A model generated the notes under the pieces. The model did no database searches. It was given only the letters and a program-made list of their open reading frames with translations, and was not told where the DNA came from. From Bin80 sp965219915 (lineage in GTDB: Bacteria; Bacteroidota; Rhodothermia; Rhodothermales; Bin80): a stretch of 64,000 nucleotides of DNA. This document shows positions 34,653-43,787 of this stretch, piece after piece; the stretch's first letter is position 1; every line of letters begins with the position of its first letter. Where the stretch lies: the NCBI GenBank assembly GCA_965219915.1, contig OZ244794.1, positions 2,108,001 to 2,172,000 on the forward strand, in the 5' to 3' direction. Both the position numbers and the translations under genes were made by a program.

Positions 34653-35545
34653 AAGCGAACACTACGCCACAATTCTTACTCCACACTAACAGCCCCAACG
34701 AACCCCCAGTCAAATGCACTTGCTGGTGCATGGATAAAGGTCGTGATGAATAATATGGTATTTGATCCTGGGGATCGGGAGGTCATTGAGCTCAACGATC
34801 ACCTGGAGGTATATGAGGTTCGGGCGAAGGAGGAGGTTCGGATCTATTGCCGTTCCTCGCAGCGGGGGAAGAAGGAGCGGGCGATGATTGTCCGTCGCAG
34901 GGAGCGATTTGAGACACAGTTACAGCAGTTGGACGAAGGGCTATCCCGGCCGCGGACCCGGAAGCGACTGGATCTGGTTCGGGCACGGATTGATCGGATG
35001 AAGCGGGACAGCGACGGGATTGGGCAGCACTACGAGATTGACGTGATTGCAGATGAGGAGGAAAAAACGCCGTGGAAGTCAAGTGGACGGCCCAGCCCAA
35101 AGACAATACCATGTGGACGGATCCGGGAACGTACATATTGCGATCCAATGTGAAGGAGTATACGACCGAACAGTTTTGGCGGACGTTTGTGCTGCTGACC
35201 GATCTGGAAGCGGTCTTCCGGTCTCTGAAAAGCGAGTTGGGATTGCGTCCGGTCTTTCACCGGACGCAACATCGCGTCGAAGGACACCTGTTTATCACCG
35301 TGCTTGCCTATCAAGTCCTACAGGTCATCCGAACCCGCCTGCGGCAAAAACGCGTGACCTGGTGCTGGAATACGATTCGCAATCATTTGTCCCCGCAACG
35401 GCGAGCAACCTCCACGCAAAAACTCAAGGAAGGAGGCGCCGTGCACACGCGAGTCACCTCCGAACCCGAGTTCTATCAGCGGGAGATCTATGAAGCATTA
35501 GACATAGATCCGATTCCTTTACCCACCGTATCCACAACCGTCTGA
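34653..35545 (+). pseudogene. remnant of an IS1634-like (IS4 superfamily) transposase
   Basis: C-terminal part of a DDE transposase in two frames. Frame one carries LEVYEVRAKEEVRIYCRSSQ, RGKKERAMIVRRRERFETQL and a coiled region; it is joined without a start codon to the truncated surface gene. Frame two, from about 35063, carries VEVKWTAQ, then LTDLEAVFRSLKSELGLRPV, HRTQHRVEGHLFITVLAYQV, the catalytic Glu region of IS1634 elements. The shift falls at a run of six A (35062-35067). The N-terminal half and left end are missing, so the element cannot move itself. It marks the breakpoint of the surface-protein array. Confidence 0.8.
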
Positions 35546-35587
35546 ACAAAAACTCCAAGTTCCCGTAGTGCCCTAATGGACCCAAAA

Positions 35588-35605
35588 CAGGCCAAAATCG
35601 GCCTG
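35588..35605. terminator. hairpin after the transposase remnant
   Basis: CAGGCC-AAAATC-GGCCTG, a perfect 6-bp stem in the 173-bp gap between the remnant and the convergent GH4 gene. No long T-run is next to it. May be part of the old IS right end or a bidirectional terminator. Confidence 0.3.
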
Positions 35606-35718
35606 TGGCTGCACCAAAACCAGTTTTTATGTCAAAGTCGGGTTGGTGGAAGGAAACAACCATAAGGTATACGAAAAAGTGTTCAATTAGTGCAAGTTTA
35701 ATTGAGCTGCGCAACCAA

Positions 35719-37071
35719 TTACGCCAATTCGGGCAGTGCATCCGCTTGCAGTCGGCACATTTCAGCAAGGAAACTGGCCGCGCTCCGATAGGAGTGAATA
35801 GTGGGATCAAGCAATAACGCCTGCAGAAGGGTATGTCGGCTCTTGTCAGCATAGGCATCTACCAGCAACCGATTAATGGAACACTGGGTGCGCAGCAAGG
35901 CCAATACCGGTTCTGGAAGCTGTGGCATGTGCGCCGGATGCACGCCATCGGAGTCCACCCGGGCTGGAACTTCAACAATTGCGTCCTCGGGCAACCCCGG
36001 GACCGCTCCATGGTTGACGACATTGACCGCGTCCAGGGCTTGTGCATGGCCAGCGGCCATGCCTTCCATTATAGGGATGGCGAGCTCTCCGGATGGCACC
36101 AGAGGGTCAGCGTCCAGGCCTTTCGTTTCCTCACCTGCGCGGCCAGGGCTAAACAGGGCATGTTCGGTGGCTTTTTCGTGCAGGTTGTAAATCCATTTCG
36201 GCACCGGTCCGGTTTCCCATGGATGGCCGTCGACCGGGTCATAGTAAAACTGAAGCAGTGAGCTGCCCAGAAATTCTGCGGCCCATCGGATATACTCACC
36301 GATATGGTTGGTGCCCGGCGAGGGATAGAGCCCGAATACGCGCAGCAGGATGCGGCTCAAGGCCATTTCATCCCACTCGCCCAGGGGATGCGCCTTTCGC
36401 TCCCGCTTTCGCAACACGGGGTAAAGGTCCTCGCCGGTGGATCGCCGGGTAATGGACTGGAACCAGGTAATATGGTTCAGGCCGCTGGCCCGCGCATCAA
36501 TATCATCGGCCGGAATATCCAACAGGCGGCTAAGCTGCTGTTTTCCATGAAACACGCCGTGGCACAGCCCAATCATTCGAACAGACGACAATCGCGTCAA
36601 GGCTTCACACAGTTTGGTTAGGGGATTGGTGTAATTGAGCAGCCAGGCATTCGGGCAGACACGCTCCATGGCCCGTGCAATTTTAAGCATTGGCGGCATG
36701 TTGCGCAGCGCATGGAACAGACCGCCCGGGCCGCCATTTTCTCCATAGATCTGGTTAAACCCGAACAAACGCGGGACATGAAAATCCTGCGCCCAATAGA
36801 AGTAGCGCTGGCGCTCAATCGCGACGACCACATAGTCTGCCCCATCCAACGCCTGGGCCAGGTCAGTTGACGCATGAATGGACATCTTGCGTCCAAGCCT
36901 TCGCGCGACGTTTTCCGCATAGGCTTCCATCGCTGGCAGACGCGCTGCACTGACATCCATCAGCATCAACTCAACCCCTAGTGCGCAGAGTGTGTCACTG
37001 AGGCAGACATCGCGGATCGTCGCCGGGCCAAACTCCCGGCTTCCCGCACCCACAAGTACTATTTTGACCAT
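35719..37071 (-). CDS. glycoside hydrolase family 4 enzyme (alpha-glucosidase/alpha-galactosidase type)
   Basis: 450 residues from ATG 37071 (a longer frame would begin inside the neighbouring ISL3 element). GH4 enzymes split glycosides by an NAD+- and Mn2+-dependent redox-elimination mechanism. Seen: Rossmann loop MVKIVLVGAGSREFG, YVVVAIERQRYFYW, LNYTNPLTKLCEAL (Asn for substrate), GLCHGV with the metal-ligand Cys and the following His, and GLNHITWFQSI with the second metal His. GH4 substrates cannot be told by eye. Its start lies 25 bp from the left end of the ISL3 element, so its native promoter was probably displaced. The gene is GC-richer than the array. Confidence 0.85.
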   Translation of the reverse strand: MVKIVLVGAGSREFGPATIRDVCLSDTLCALGVELMLMDVSAARLPAMEAYAENVARRLGRKMSIHASTDLAQALDGADYVVVAIERQRYFYWAQDFHVPRLFGFNQIYGENGGPGGLFHALRNMPPMLKIARAMERVCPNAWLLNYTNPLTKLCEALTRLSSVRMIGLCHGVFHGKQQLSRLLDIPADDIDARASGLNHITWFQSITRRSTGEDLYPVLRKRERKAHPLGEWDEMALSRILLRVFGLYPSPGTNHIGEYIRWAAEFLGSSLLQFYYDPVDGHPWETGPVPKWIYNLHEKATEHALFSPGRAGEETKGLDADPLVPSGELAIPIMEGMAAGHAQALDAVNVVNHGAVPGLPEDAIVEVPARVDSDGVHPAHMPQLPEPVLALLRTQCSINRLLVDAYADKSRHTLLQALLLDPTIHSYRSAASFLAEMCRLQADALPELA

Positions 37072-37087
37072 ATCACCGCTGGAGCTT

Positions 37088-37095
37088 AGAAATAA
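37088..37095. repeat. left target-site repeat of the ISL3 element
   Basis: AGAAATAA, matching AGAAATGT at the right end in 6 of 8 positions. ISL3 elements make 8-bp duplications; the last two bases differ, so this is a decayed or imperfect copy. Confidence 0.55.
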
Positions 37096-37118
37096 GGGGC
37101 TTCCGTTTTCCAAGTGGG
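37096..37118. repeat. left terminal inverted repeat of the ISL3 element
   Basis: Reads GGGGCTTCCGTTTTCCAAGT and on; it matches the reverse complement of 38411-38433 (GGCTCTTCGCTTTTAAGAGT) at 16 of 23 positions without gaps. GGCTCTTC-type ends are characteristic of ISL3. Confidence 0.7.
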
Positions 37119-37224
37119 TAGGATGTCAGAATTAGGATGAACGAGTGTTAGTCGTAAAAGGTTTGGGATTGATTTCGTTGTTATTTTGGTTCTGTTTTTC
37201 GATTCAGTTCAAATTTCATCATCT

Positions 37225-38421
37225 ATGGCTCTACGGATTGAAGATATCAATCATCTATTAGGGATTTCCCCTCCGTGGGAGGTCTCGGAGATCAAGCAAG
37301 ATGAAGCGAAATTCACGGCGGAGATTCACGTGGTCTGTTCGGACCGTTCAGTTCTTCGGTGTCCAGTCTGTGACAAAGTCTGTCCGGGTTACAATCATCG
37401 TCTTCGGAAGTGGCGTCACACGGGGATCTGCGACTATCGGACGCAAGTGGTGGCGCACGTTCCACGGGTAACGTGTTCGGAGCATGGGATCAAGACTGTT
37501 TCGGTGCCCTGGACAGAAGCGCGCGTGCATTTTACGACGGCGTTTGAGGCGCGTGTAATCGAGTGGTTACAGGATGCCACCAGTGTTTCGGCCGTGGCTT
37601 CACGGATGGGGGTGAGTTGGACGATGGTTGCCCATATCTGTGTGGATGAAACCTCCTCCAAAAAGGGGCACAACTACATTACGGTGGTCTCGAACCCGAA
37701 GACAGGCACGGTGCTCTATGTCGGCGAGGGTCGCACGATTGCGAGCTTGGAAGGCTATTATGATGGATGTTCGTCTGCGCAACTGGATGCTCTTGAAAGT
37801 GTGAGCGTGGATATGTGGCCCGCGTACATCTCAGCCACAAAAGCACGGGTTCCAGGCGCAGACGAAAAGATTGCATTTGACCGTTTTCATGTGGCCAAAT
37901 ACATTGGAACCGCCGCGGACGAAGTTCGCCGACAGGAGAACCGGGAATTACGTAAGCAAGGCATTGAGGATCTTATCGGGACCAAGTATGATTGGCTGAC
38001 CAATCGGAGGAACATGTCGGTTCGACAAAAGAAACGATTCCAGCAACTAAAGACCAGTTCGCTGAAAACGGCTCGGGCATGGGCCATCAAGGAACTGTCC
38101 CAGAAACTGTGGCTTTATGTCCGTCGCGCCTGGGCGCTCAAAGCCTGGAAGCGGTGGTTATCCTGGGCGATGCGTTGTCGGCTTGTACCCATGAAAAAGG
38201 CGGCCAAGATCATCAAGACGCACCTGTGGGGAATCCTTAATGCAATCATTCTAAAAGCCAGTAACGGTCCGGCGGAAAGCATCAACAGTCGCATCAAAAC
38301 CGTAAAAATTCGTGCCCGTGGATTCCGAAACAAACAGCGGTTTGCCAACGCCATTTACTTCTATCTCGGAGGATTGGATCTCTACCCCGCAGGTTTACGA
38401 AAACAGGTCGCCCACTCTTAA
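37225..38421 (+). CDS. ISL3-family transposase
   Basis: 398 residues from ATG 37225; a TTG 39 bp earlier is possible. N-terminal zinc-binding segment with CPVCDKVCPG (and later CDYR, CSEHG), then a helix-turn-helix (ATSVSAVASRMGVSWTMVAH). The DDE nuclease: first Asp in ICVDETSSKKGHNYITVVSN, second in VSVDMWPAYISA followed by KIAFDRFHVAKYI, and Glu in SNGPAESINSRIKTVKIRA. The end YLGGLDLYPAGLRKQVAHS is intact, so the enzyme looks functional. Cut-and-paste transposition of the surrounding element. Confidence 0.93.
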   Translation: MALRIEDINHLLGISPPWEVSEIKQDEAKFTAEIHVVCSDRSVLRCPVCDKVCPGYNHRLRKWRHTGICDYRTQVVAHVPRVTCSEHGIKTVSVPWTEARVHFTTAFEARVIEWLQDATSVSAVASRMGVSWTMVAHICVDETSSKKGHNYITVVSNPKTGTVLYVGEGRTIASLEGYYDGCSSAQLDALESVSVDMWPAYISATKARVPGADEKIAFDRFHVAKYIGTAADEVRRQENRELRKQGIEDLIGTKYDWLTNRRNMSVRQKKRFQQLKTSSLKTARAWAIKELSQKLWLYVRRAWALKAWKRWLSWAMRCRLVPMKKAAKIIKTHLWGILNAIILKASNGPAESINSRIKTVKIRARGFRNKQRFANAIYFYLGGLDLYPAGLRKQVAHS

Positions 38422-38433
38422 AAGCGAAGAGCC
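38411..38433. repeat. right terminal inverted repeat of the ISL3 element
   Basis: Reverse complement starts GGCTCTTCGCTTTTAAGAGT. It overlaps the last codons of the transposase gene and ends 4 bp before the next start codon. Confidence 0.7.
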
Positions 38434-38441
38434 AGAAATGT
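38434..38441. repeat. right target-site repeat of the ISL3 element, containing a start codon
   Basis: AGAAATGT; bases 38438-38440 are the ATG of the CehA-like gene. Six of eight bases match the left copy. Confidence 0.55.
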
Positions 38442-40990
38442 ATGTAGCCATAAACGCCGGTCGAAGACTCTTGACTTTGGCCCTGGTACTATCCTGGTTA
38501 GGAAGTCTGGTTGCCCAACCTGCCATCTATCCGATTGAGCCCCAAACATACGTAAATGCGCTGACGGGCGGCAATTACATGTTTAACTACTACCTGCCGC
38601 CGCCTGGTTCAAGCTATCCGTGGTGGCCAGCCTGGCATCCCAGTGGGGAAAGAATTGCTTTCAGTATGCATGGCACGCTCTGGTCGCTGGACCTGGCTAC
38701 GGGCGTAGCCCAAGAGCTCGTAAGCAGGCCCGAGTATTTATCATCGCCCGCCTGGCATCCTGATGGCAAGCAGCTCGCGTTTATTGCCGACGATGGGGAA
38801 GCGATTAATCTGTATTTGCTGGATCAGTCTGATAGTACAGTGATGGCCCTGACCGAAGGGCGGCATTTGAATCTGGACCCTGCATGGAGCCCGGATGGCA
38901 CGCAGCTGGCCTATGTGTCCACAGCGCCCAACGGCTATTTCAATGTGAAAATTCGCACTTATTCGGACGGATCAGAAATTTCCGTGACCAACGACAATTC
39001 CTTTGGGCGACCCAGGTTGTATTTCGGCGAATATGACTTGCACATCCAGCCGGCGTGGCATTCTGGCGCGGACAGCCTGCTCATTTTATCCAATCATGGC
39101 ATTGCGCTGGGATCCGGCGGCGTGTTTGCGATTCCTGCCACTTCGGATGCCATGAATCACGCACGACTGGTGCACAAGGAGGAAACGCTGTATCGCACGC
39201 GGGCCGATATATCTCCAGATGGTACCCGCTTTGTGTACAGTTCTCATTTGGGCGGACAATTCAACAATCTCTTCGTACTTCCGGTACTGGGCGGGGAGCC
39301 GTATAAACTAACCTTTGGCACCTGGGACAGCTTCCACCCCCGCTTTTCTCCCGACGGTCACCAAATCGTCTATCTGTCGAATCAACATGGCTTGCCGAAG
39401 CTGCGTATGCTGGAGACTTTCGGCGGCAAAGATGAGGAAATCACCATCGAATCATGGCAGTGGATCGGTGATGTAGGCCAGGTACATGTTACGGTGGTAG
39501 ATGATGCCACCGGTCGCGTGTTGCCAGCCCGCATTTACACCCGGGCCAGCGATGGTAAGACCTACACGCCGCCTGACACTTACCAGCGGCAAGGTCGGAT
39601 GACGGAACATTTCTTTCATACTGATGGAAGCTACACGCAAATAGTTCCAGCCGGACCCTACACGGTTGAGGCCGTTCACGGGTTTGAGTATCATCCTGCT
39701 GCGGTCACGGTAGAGGTCATGCCGGAAGAATTGACGGAAGTAACCTTGCGACTGCGTCGCATGGCAGACCTCAAATCACACCACTGGTATAGTGGCGACA
39801 ACCATGTCCACATGAACTATGCCGGCAATCTCCGGAACACCCCGGAGAATCTCGTGGCTATGGCACGGGCGGAAGATCTGGATGTAATCGGAGAGCTCAT
39901 TGCCAACAAGGACAATCGCATCCTGGACTATCAGTACTTCACGGGCAGGCCGCATCCACTTACGGACTCAAGCATCGTGCTGTACTTCAATGAGGAGTAC
40001 CGTCCTCCGTTCTATGGCCACGTTTCCTTCATCAATCTAACCGAGCATCTGATATCTCCGTTCACCACCGGATACGAAGGAACAGCAATCGAAAGTCTGT
40101 ATCCCAGTAACACGCAGATGTTTAGGCTGGCCCGAGAGCAGGGAGCCCTTAATGCCTATGTCCATCCCTATTGGGGTAACGAGGATCCGCTGGACACGAA
40201 CCTGGGCGTGGCCAAGGCTTTCCCGGTGGATTTGGCCCTGGGCGTGTTGGACTATCATGAATTGGTTTCGGGAGCGGGTTGGGCCGCCTACCACGTCTGG
40301 CATCAGGCACTCAGCAATGGATTCAATCTCCCCGCTGTGGGAGGGGAGGACGCCATCAGCAGCCTGCATCGCACCGCGATTATTGGCCAGGTACGCGCCT
40401 ATGCCTACATGCCGGACGGATTAAGCTGGGATGCTTGGCTGCATGCGATTCGGTCCGGTGACATGTTCGTCACCAACGGCCCCTTGCTTGACCTTGAAGT
40501 TGACGGGATATCTATGGGAGACACATTGCAATTGGATGCGAGTGTCCAGTCGGTAACGGTCTCCGGACAAGTCCAGTCTATTGTTCCGCTGGATCAGATT
40601 GAGTTGGTCGCAGGAGGGCATGTAGTCAGTCTGGGGCCTGTATCGTCAAATGCTGACGGTACGCAGTTCACGTTCAGTCAGAAGGTAAACATTGAGTCCA
40701 GTACCTGGCTTACCCTGCAGGCCGCCTCGGCGTCACCCATACATCCGATTGATGACAGATTCGTCCAGGCAACCACCAATCCCGTATGGATTCTAAAAGA
40801 GGGTAAGCCGGTACGGTCGTCAAGTGCTGCCGAGTACTTCATCCGCTGGATTGACAAATTGTCGGTTATGGCCAACGACCATCCAGGCTGGCGTTCTGAA
40901 GCCGAGCGCTTGCATGTCCTTGGCGAATTTGCCGAGGCCCGCCGCGTTTACGAATCCCGTCTACAAGAGGCCCTTGAATTGGGCCGCTAA
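38438..40990 (+). CDS. secreted TolB-like propeller plus CehA/McbA-type PHP metallohydrolase
   Basis: 850 residues from ATG 38438, with signal peptide ending LSWLGSLVAQ. Residues about 60-335 carry five PD40/WD40-like beta-propeller repeats (AWHPSGERIAFSMHGTLWSL, AWHPDGKQLAFIADD, AWSPDGTQLAYVST, DISPDGTRFVYSSHLGG, RFSPDGHQIVYLSNQHGLP). A carboxypeptidase-regulatory-like beta domain follows (PARIYTRASDGKTYTPP). From about 447 a PHP-type hydrolase begins with HHWYSGDNHVHMNYAGN, whose Asp/His residues bind metal; HPYWGNED and VGGEDAIS are further likely ligand segments. CehA/McbA relatives hydrolyse esters and carbamates, but many members have unknown substrates. The ISL3 element lies 4 bp upstream of the ATG. 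Confidence 0.82.
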   Translation: MYVAINAGRRLLTLALVLSWLGSLVAQPAIYPIEPQTYVNALTGGNYMFNYYLPPPGSSYPWWPAWHPSGERIAFSMHGTLWSLDLATGVAQELVSRPEYLSSPAWHPDGKQLAFIADDGEAINLYLLDQSDSTVMALTEGRHLNLDPAWSPDGTQLAYVSTAPNGYFNVKIRTYSDGSEISVTNDNSFGRPRLYFGEYDLHIQPAWHSGADSLLILSNHGIALGSGGVFAIPATSDAMNHARLVHKEETLYRTRADISPDGTRFVYSSHLGGQFNNLFVLPVLGGEPYKLTFGTWDSFHPRFSPDGHQIVYLSNQHGLPKLRMLETFGGKDEEITIESWQWIGDVGQVHVTVVDDATGRVLPARIYTRASDGKTYTPPDTYQRQGRMTEHFFHTDGSYTQIVPAGPYTVEAVHGFEYHPAAVTVEVMPEELTEVTLRLRRMADLKSHHWYSGDNHVHMNYAGNLRNTPENLVAMARAEDLDVIGELIANKDNRILDYQYFTGRPHPLTDSSIVLYFNEEYRPPFYGHVSFINLTEHLISPFTTGYEGTAIESLYPSNTQMFRLAREQGALNAYVHPYWGNEDPLDTNLGVAKAFPVDLALGVLDYHELVSGAGWAAYHVWHQALSNGFNLPAVGGEDAISSLHRTAIIGQVRAYAYMPDGLSWDAWLHAIRSGDMFVTNGPLLDLEVDGISMGDTLQLDASVQSVTVSGQVQSIVPLDQIELVAGGHVVSLGPVSSNADGTQFTFSQKVNIESSTWLTLQAASASPIHPIDDRFVQATTNPVWILKEGKPVRSSSAAEYFIRWIDKLSVMANDHPGWRSEAERLHVLGEFAEARRVYESRLQEALELGR

Positions 40991-40991
40991 G

Positions 40992-43652
40992 TTACAGTGA
41001 CAACAGATTGGCAAACAGGCGATACGCCCCGGCAACCGCATAGGGCAGCTGGCGGTGGAACGCGAGTGCACAATATGTATAGTGTCCCTGGCCGTATTCC
41101 GCCGTTAGAAATGCGCCCCTTTGCGGATCCTGACCGGTGTCATGGGTTTCGATGAGTGCCGAATAGGCCTCATCCCATTCCGTAAAGAATTTGGATCCGC
41201 GCTGCTCCACCCAACCGTCAAGATCGGCCGCTGTAATGGCATTGGGGACCGTGATAACAGGATGGTCTGGGGCGAGAATCGTAACGGGTGCGTCCTCCTC
41301 GGATACCTCCTCGGCACCCCGAGGCAACCGGGCTGAAATCGGTGCCATCTGCTCTGGCACAAATTCCTGTGTCTGATACAATACAATCAGGTTGCCACCT
41401 GCATGGGCATAGTCCATAAGCCTCCGGTTGTAGGTAAGCAAGTCCTGCCGCACTGCATAGGCCCGTGTTCCGACCATAATCACATCATAGGAATCCAAAT
41501 CACCGCTGGCCAAGTCCGCTTCCTGAAGCAAAGTAACATGAGCACCCAATTGCTCAATTCCCGAAGGAACCTCATCGCCGACACCCATGACGTAGCCCAC
41601 ATTCAAACCCGCGGCAACTTCCACATTGAGTCCACTGACCAAAGTAGTGGCATCGCGGAACAGGTAGCGTGTTTCCATATCTCTATTACGGATAACCTGG
41701 TAGCCTCCACTGATACGGGCGTCGCCGATCTGGGCAATGGCGCGGACTTCATATTCCTCGCCCGCTTGCAATGTTGGCACAGCTACATCAAAGGAAAACG
41801 TATGACGTTCTCCCGCTTGTGCGAAGGACAAGTCGTAACCGGCCGGATCGGCCGTCCATCCCTCGGGAAGGCCGAGCTGCAACAGGCCCTGCGTGCCACC
41901 GGCAACATTGTTAATGACCTCAGTATCCACTGTAAAAAGACTGCCGCCTTCCTGGGGGATAACGATTCGCTGCGCAGGTACCACATTGACGGCCACCGCT
42001 GGCATAACCTGAAGTTTTCTCATGACAAACCCATAGGGCAGGTCTGCTTCACGGGTTTTCACGTCCCGCATCAGCATAACAGGCACGCCCAGGACCTCCA
42101 TCGTAGCGGTTACGCGTAAGCTGGCGGGTCGGGTAGGCCGATGAATCCACATGGGCTCACGCCACTGGAAGTGGTTTTCCTTGACACTTGACCGAAAGAA
42201 GTAGGGACGGGCATAGGGAACATTCTCCGGAACGGTAGCGGTAAACATCACTTGGTGATAGGGTGCTGATTGCCGGGTGTCCGACTCAATCTGCCAATCG
42301 TCTGCGGTCAATCCCGACGGATCGTCAATGGCCAGCATCACACCGTCAGCCTCGATTGCCGACGGATTATACAAGCGTGCATGCACCTCAAAGGTCTGGC
42401 CACGGACGACTGCCCCCATTGTGCTGGGTGCTTGCCAGAAGCTTACAGCCGCCGGCGTGCCTGGCGGCTGTGCTGTCGCAGTAAGGGTAATGCCCATCGC
42501 CGTGGTTATGGCATGCTGGACTTGCTGCTCCTTAATTCGCAGCATAAAGGCGGTTTCTGAGTCGGATGGGAGCAAGTTCAGCAGTGCCCTGGTCTGATCA
42601 AGGCCAGCGGTGAGGTGGCCAACGACTGCTGCCGGACTACTCGGCTTGAGCGCCGTCATGGCCTCATGCACATGCATGGCTATCCCTGCCAAAAGGTCTG
42701 TTGCGCCCGCTGGGGGCATTTCGCCCGTTAGTTCAAATAAGCCTCCCAGCGAGACGTCCAGTCCATCAAAGATACCTTCTTCCGGTGCGGGGCCGGGCTC
42801 GGACAGGTGTTCATAGTAATAGGGAACCGGTCCCATACTGGATCGCGATCGTCCGCTGGTTTGTGAACGCTGAAGACTTAGGCCATAAACGCCAAAGTTG
42901 TAATAGGAATCTCCGATCCACGGGCTGTGCTGTCCGGCATCAAAGTTGATACACCAAGGTTGGTTTTCGCGTACGCCGCCACGATATGATTTGCGCACGG
43001 TCCACGGCCGCAGACCTTCTTCGGTAATCTGTTCGGGAAACCGGTCTGGATCAGCTGCCGCCGCGACCGCGTCAGAGGTCAGTCCGCCAATAGCCTGATG
43101 ATTGCCGTGCCCGTCTCGCACGGACCCGTGGAATCTACTGATGACCACAAGCGGCCGATTCGTCCGAATTATCCGCACCATATCGGAGAGCAGGCACTCT
43201 GTGTCCCAGCTTTTGAGCGATTCTTCCAATGTCTTGGAATATCCGTAATCCGCAGCACTGGAAAAATAGAGGTCGTCGAGTCCATAATATCAACCGGCAA
43301 GGCGTAGCTCTTCAGTTCGGATCAATCCCAGGCCGTCGAATAATTCAGGGCCGATGGCATTGGCACCAGCTTCCCCGCGATTGACCGAGAATAGCGCCAC
43401 TCGTGCACCGACTCCTCGGCTCAAGTACGTAAGCAGTCCGGCATGTTCATCATCCGGATGGGCTACGGTATGCAGCATACTGCCGGTAGTAGACAGCTTT
43501 AGCAGTTATTGCCACAACCCCGAACTTCCCCGGTCCACGTCCAGAAGGTTTCCGCCTTCGGTATCCAAGGTGCTCAAGAGTACAGATTCTTGAGCCAAAG
43601 TCACAGATGAGCAGAATAAACAGGCTACAAATAGGATGGTCAAGCGGCACAT
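40992..43652 (-). pseudogene. secreted PIG-L (LmbE)-family deacetylase, broken by two in-frame stops
   Basis: One continuous frame of 887 codons from ATG 43652, with signal peptide MCRLTILFVACLFCSSVTLA, but with TAA at codon 49 (43506-43508) and TGA at codon 121 (43290-43292). Between them is the zinc site TVAHPDDEHAGLL and RGEAGANAIG; after them come DMVRIIRTNRPLVVISRFHG and GNHQAIG, the second half of the PIG-L fold. The C-terminal 550 residues hold beta-sandwich-like regions and a ThuA-like part (GTRAYAVRQDLLTYNRRLMD, YAHAGGNLIVLYQTQEF, FTEWDEAYSAL). PIG-L enzymes remove N-acetyl groups from amino sugars. No further damage is seen, so inactivation is recent. The TnpB element is inserted 8 bp upstream of the start. 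Confidence 0.85.
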
Positions 43653-43659
43653 GAGTTGG

Positions 43660-43667
43660 CAAAATTA
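43660..43667. repeat. left 8-bp flanking direct repeat of the TnpB element
   Basis: CAAAATTA, identical to 45045-45052 and directly abutting the left inverted repeat. Confidence 0.85.
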
Positions 43668-43690
43668 GGGAATTATATACAATGTTACCC
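43668..43690. repeat. left terminal inverted repeat of the TnpB element
   Basis: 23 bp starting GGGAATTATATAC and ending TGTTACCC; the exact reverse complement of 45022-45044. Confidence 0.92.
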
Positions 43691-43787
43691 GGTCTGTCAA
43701 CTGTTTTCGGGCTTTCGTGTTTATGGACACAATAAGACGAGCGGGCACTCGCCTTATTGCTTACCATAATGTCAAGTCATTAACCTC
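43691..43787 (+). promoter_or_regulatory. 5' noncoding region of the TnpB element with hairpins
   Basis: Two inverted repeats precede the gene: GTGT/ACAC (43717-43730) and a 28-nt hairpin at 43731-43758 (AATAAG/CTTATT, one mismatch, CGAG/CTCG, loop CGGGCA). They may shape the transcript start or serve as protein-binding structures. The tnpB ATG is 29 bp further. Confidence 0.4.

Larger units (their letters stand above)
37096..38433 (+). mobile_element. ISL3-family insertion sequence
   Basis: 1338-bp element with one transposase gene, 23-bp imperfect terminal inverted repeats (16/23) and an 8-bp imperfect flanking repeat (AGAAATAA/AGAAATGT). It sits between the divergent GH4 and CehA-like genes; the right flanking repeat includes the ATG of the latter. 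Size and structure are normal for ISL3. Confidence 0.85.

Noticed and set aside
34533..35153. A 206-codon frame joining surface-protein and transposase sequence
   Set aside because: It is a chance continuation across the truncation junction; both parts are frameshifted remnants and there is no start signal.
43290..43508. Stop-codon readthrough or selenocysteine in the PIG-L gene
   Set aside because: The two stops differ (TAA and TGA), neither aligns with a cysteine position and no SECIS-like hairpin was seen; mutation is simpler.
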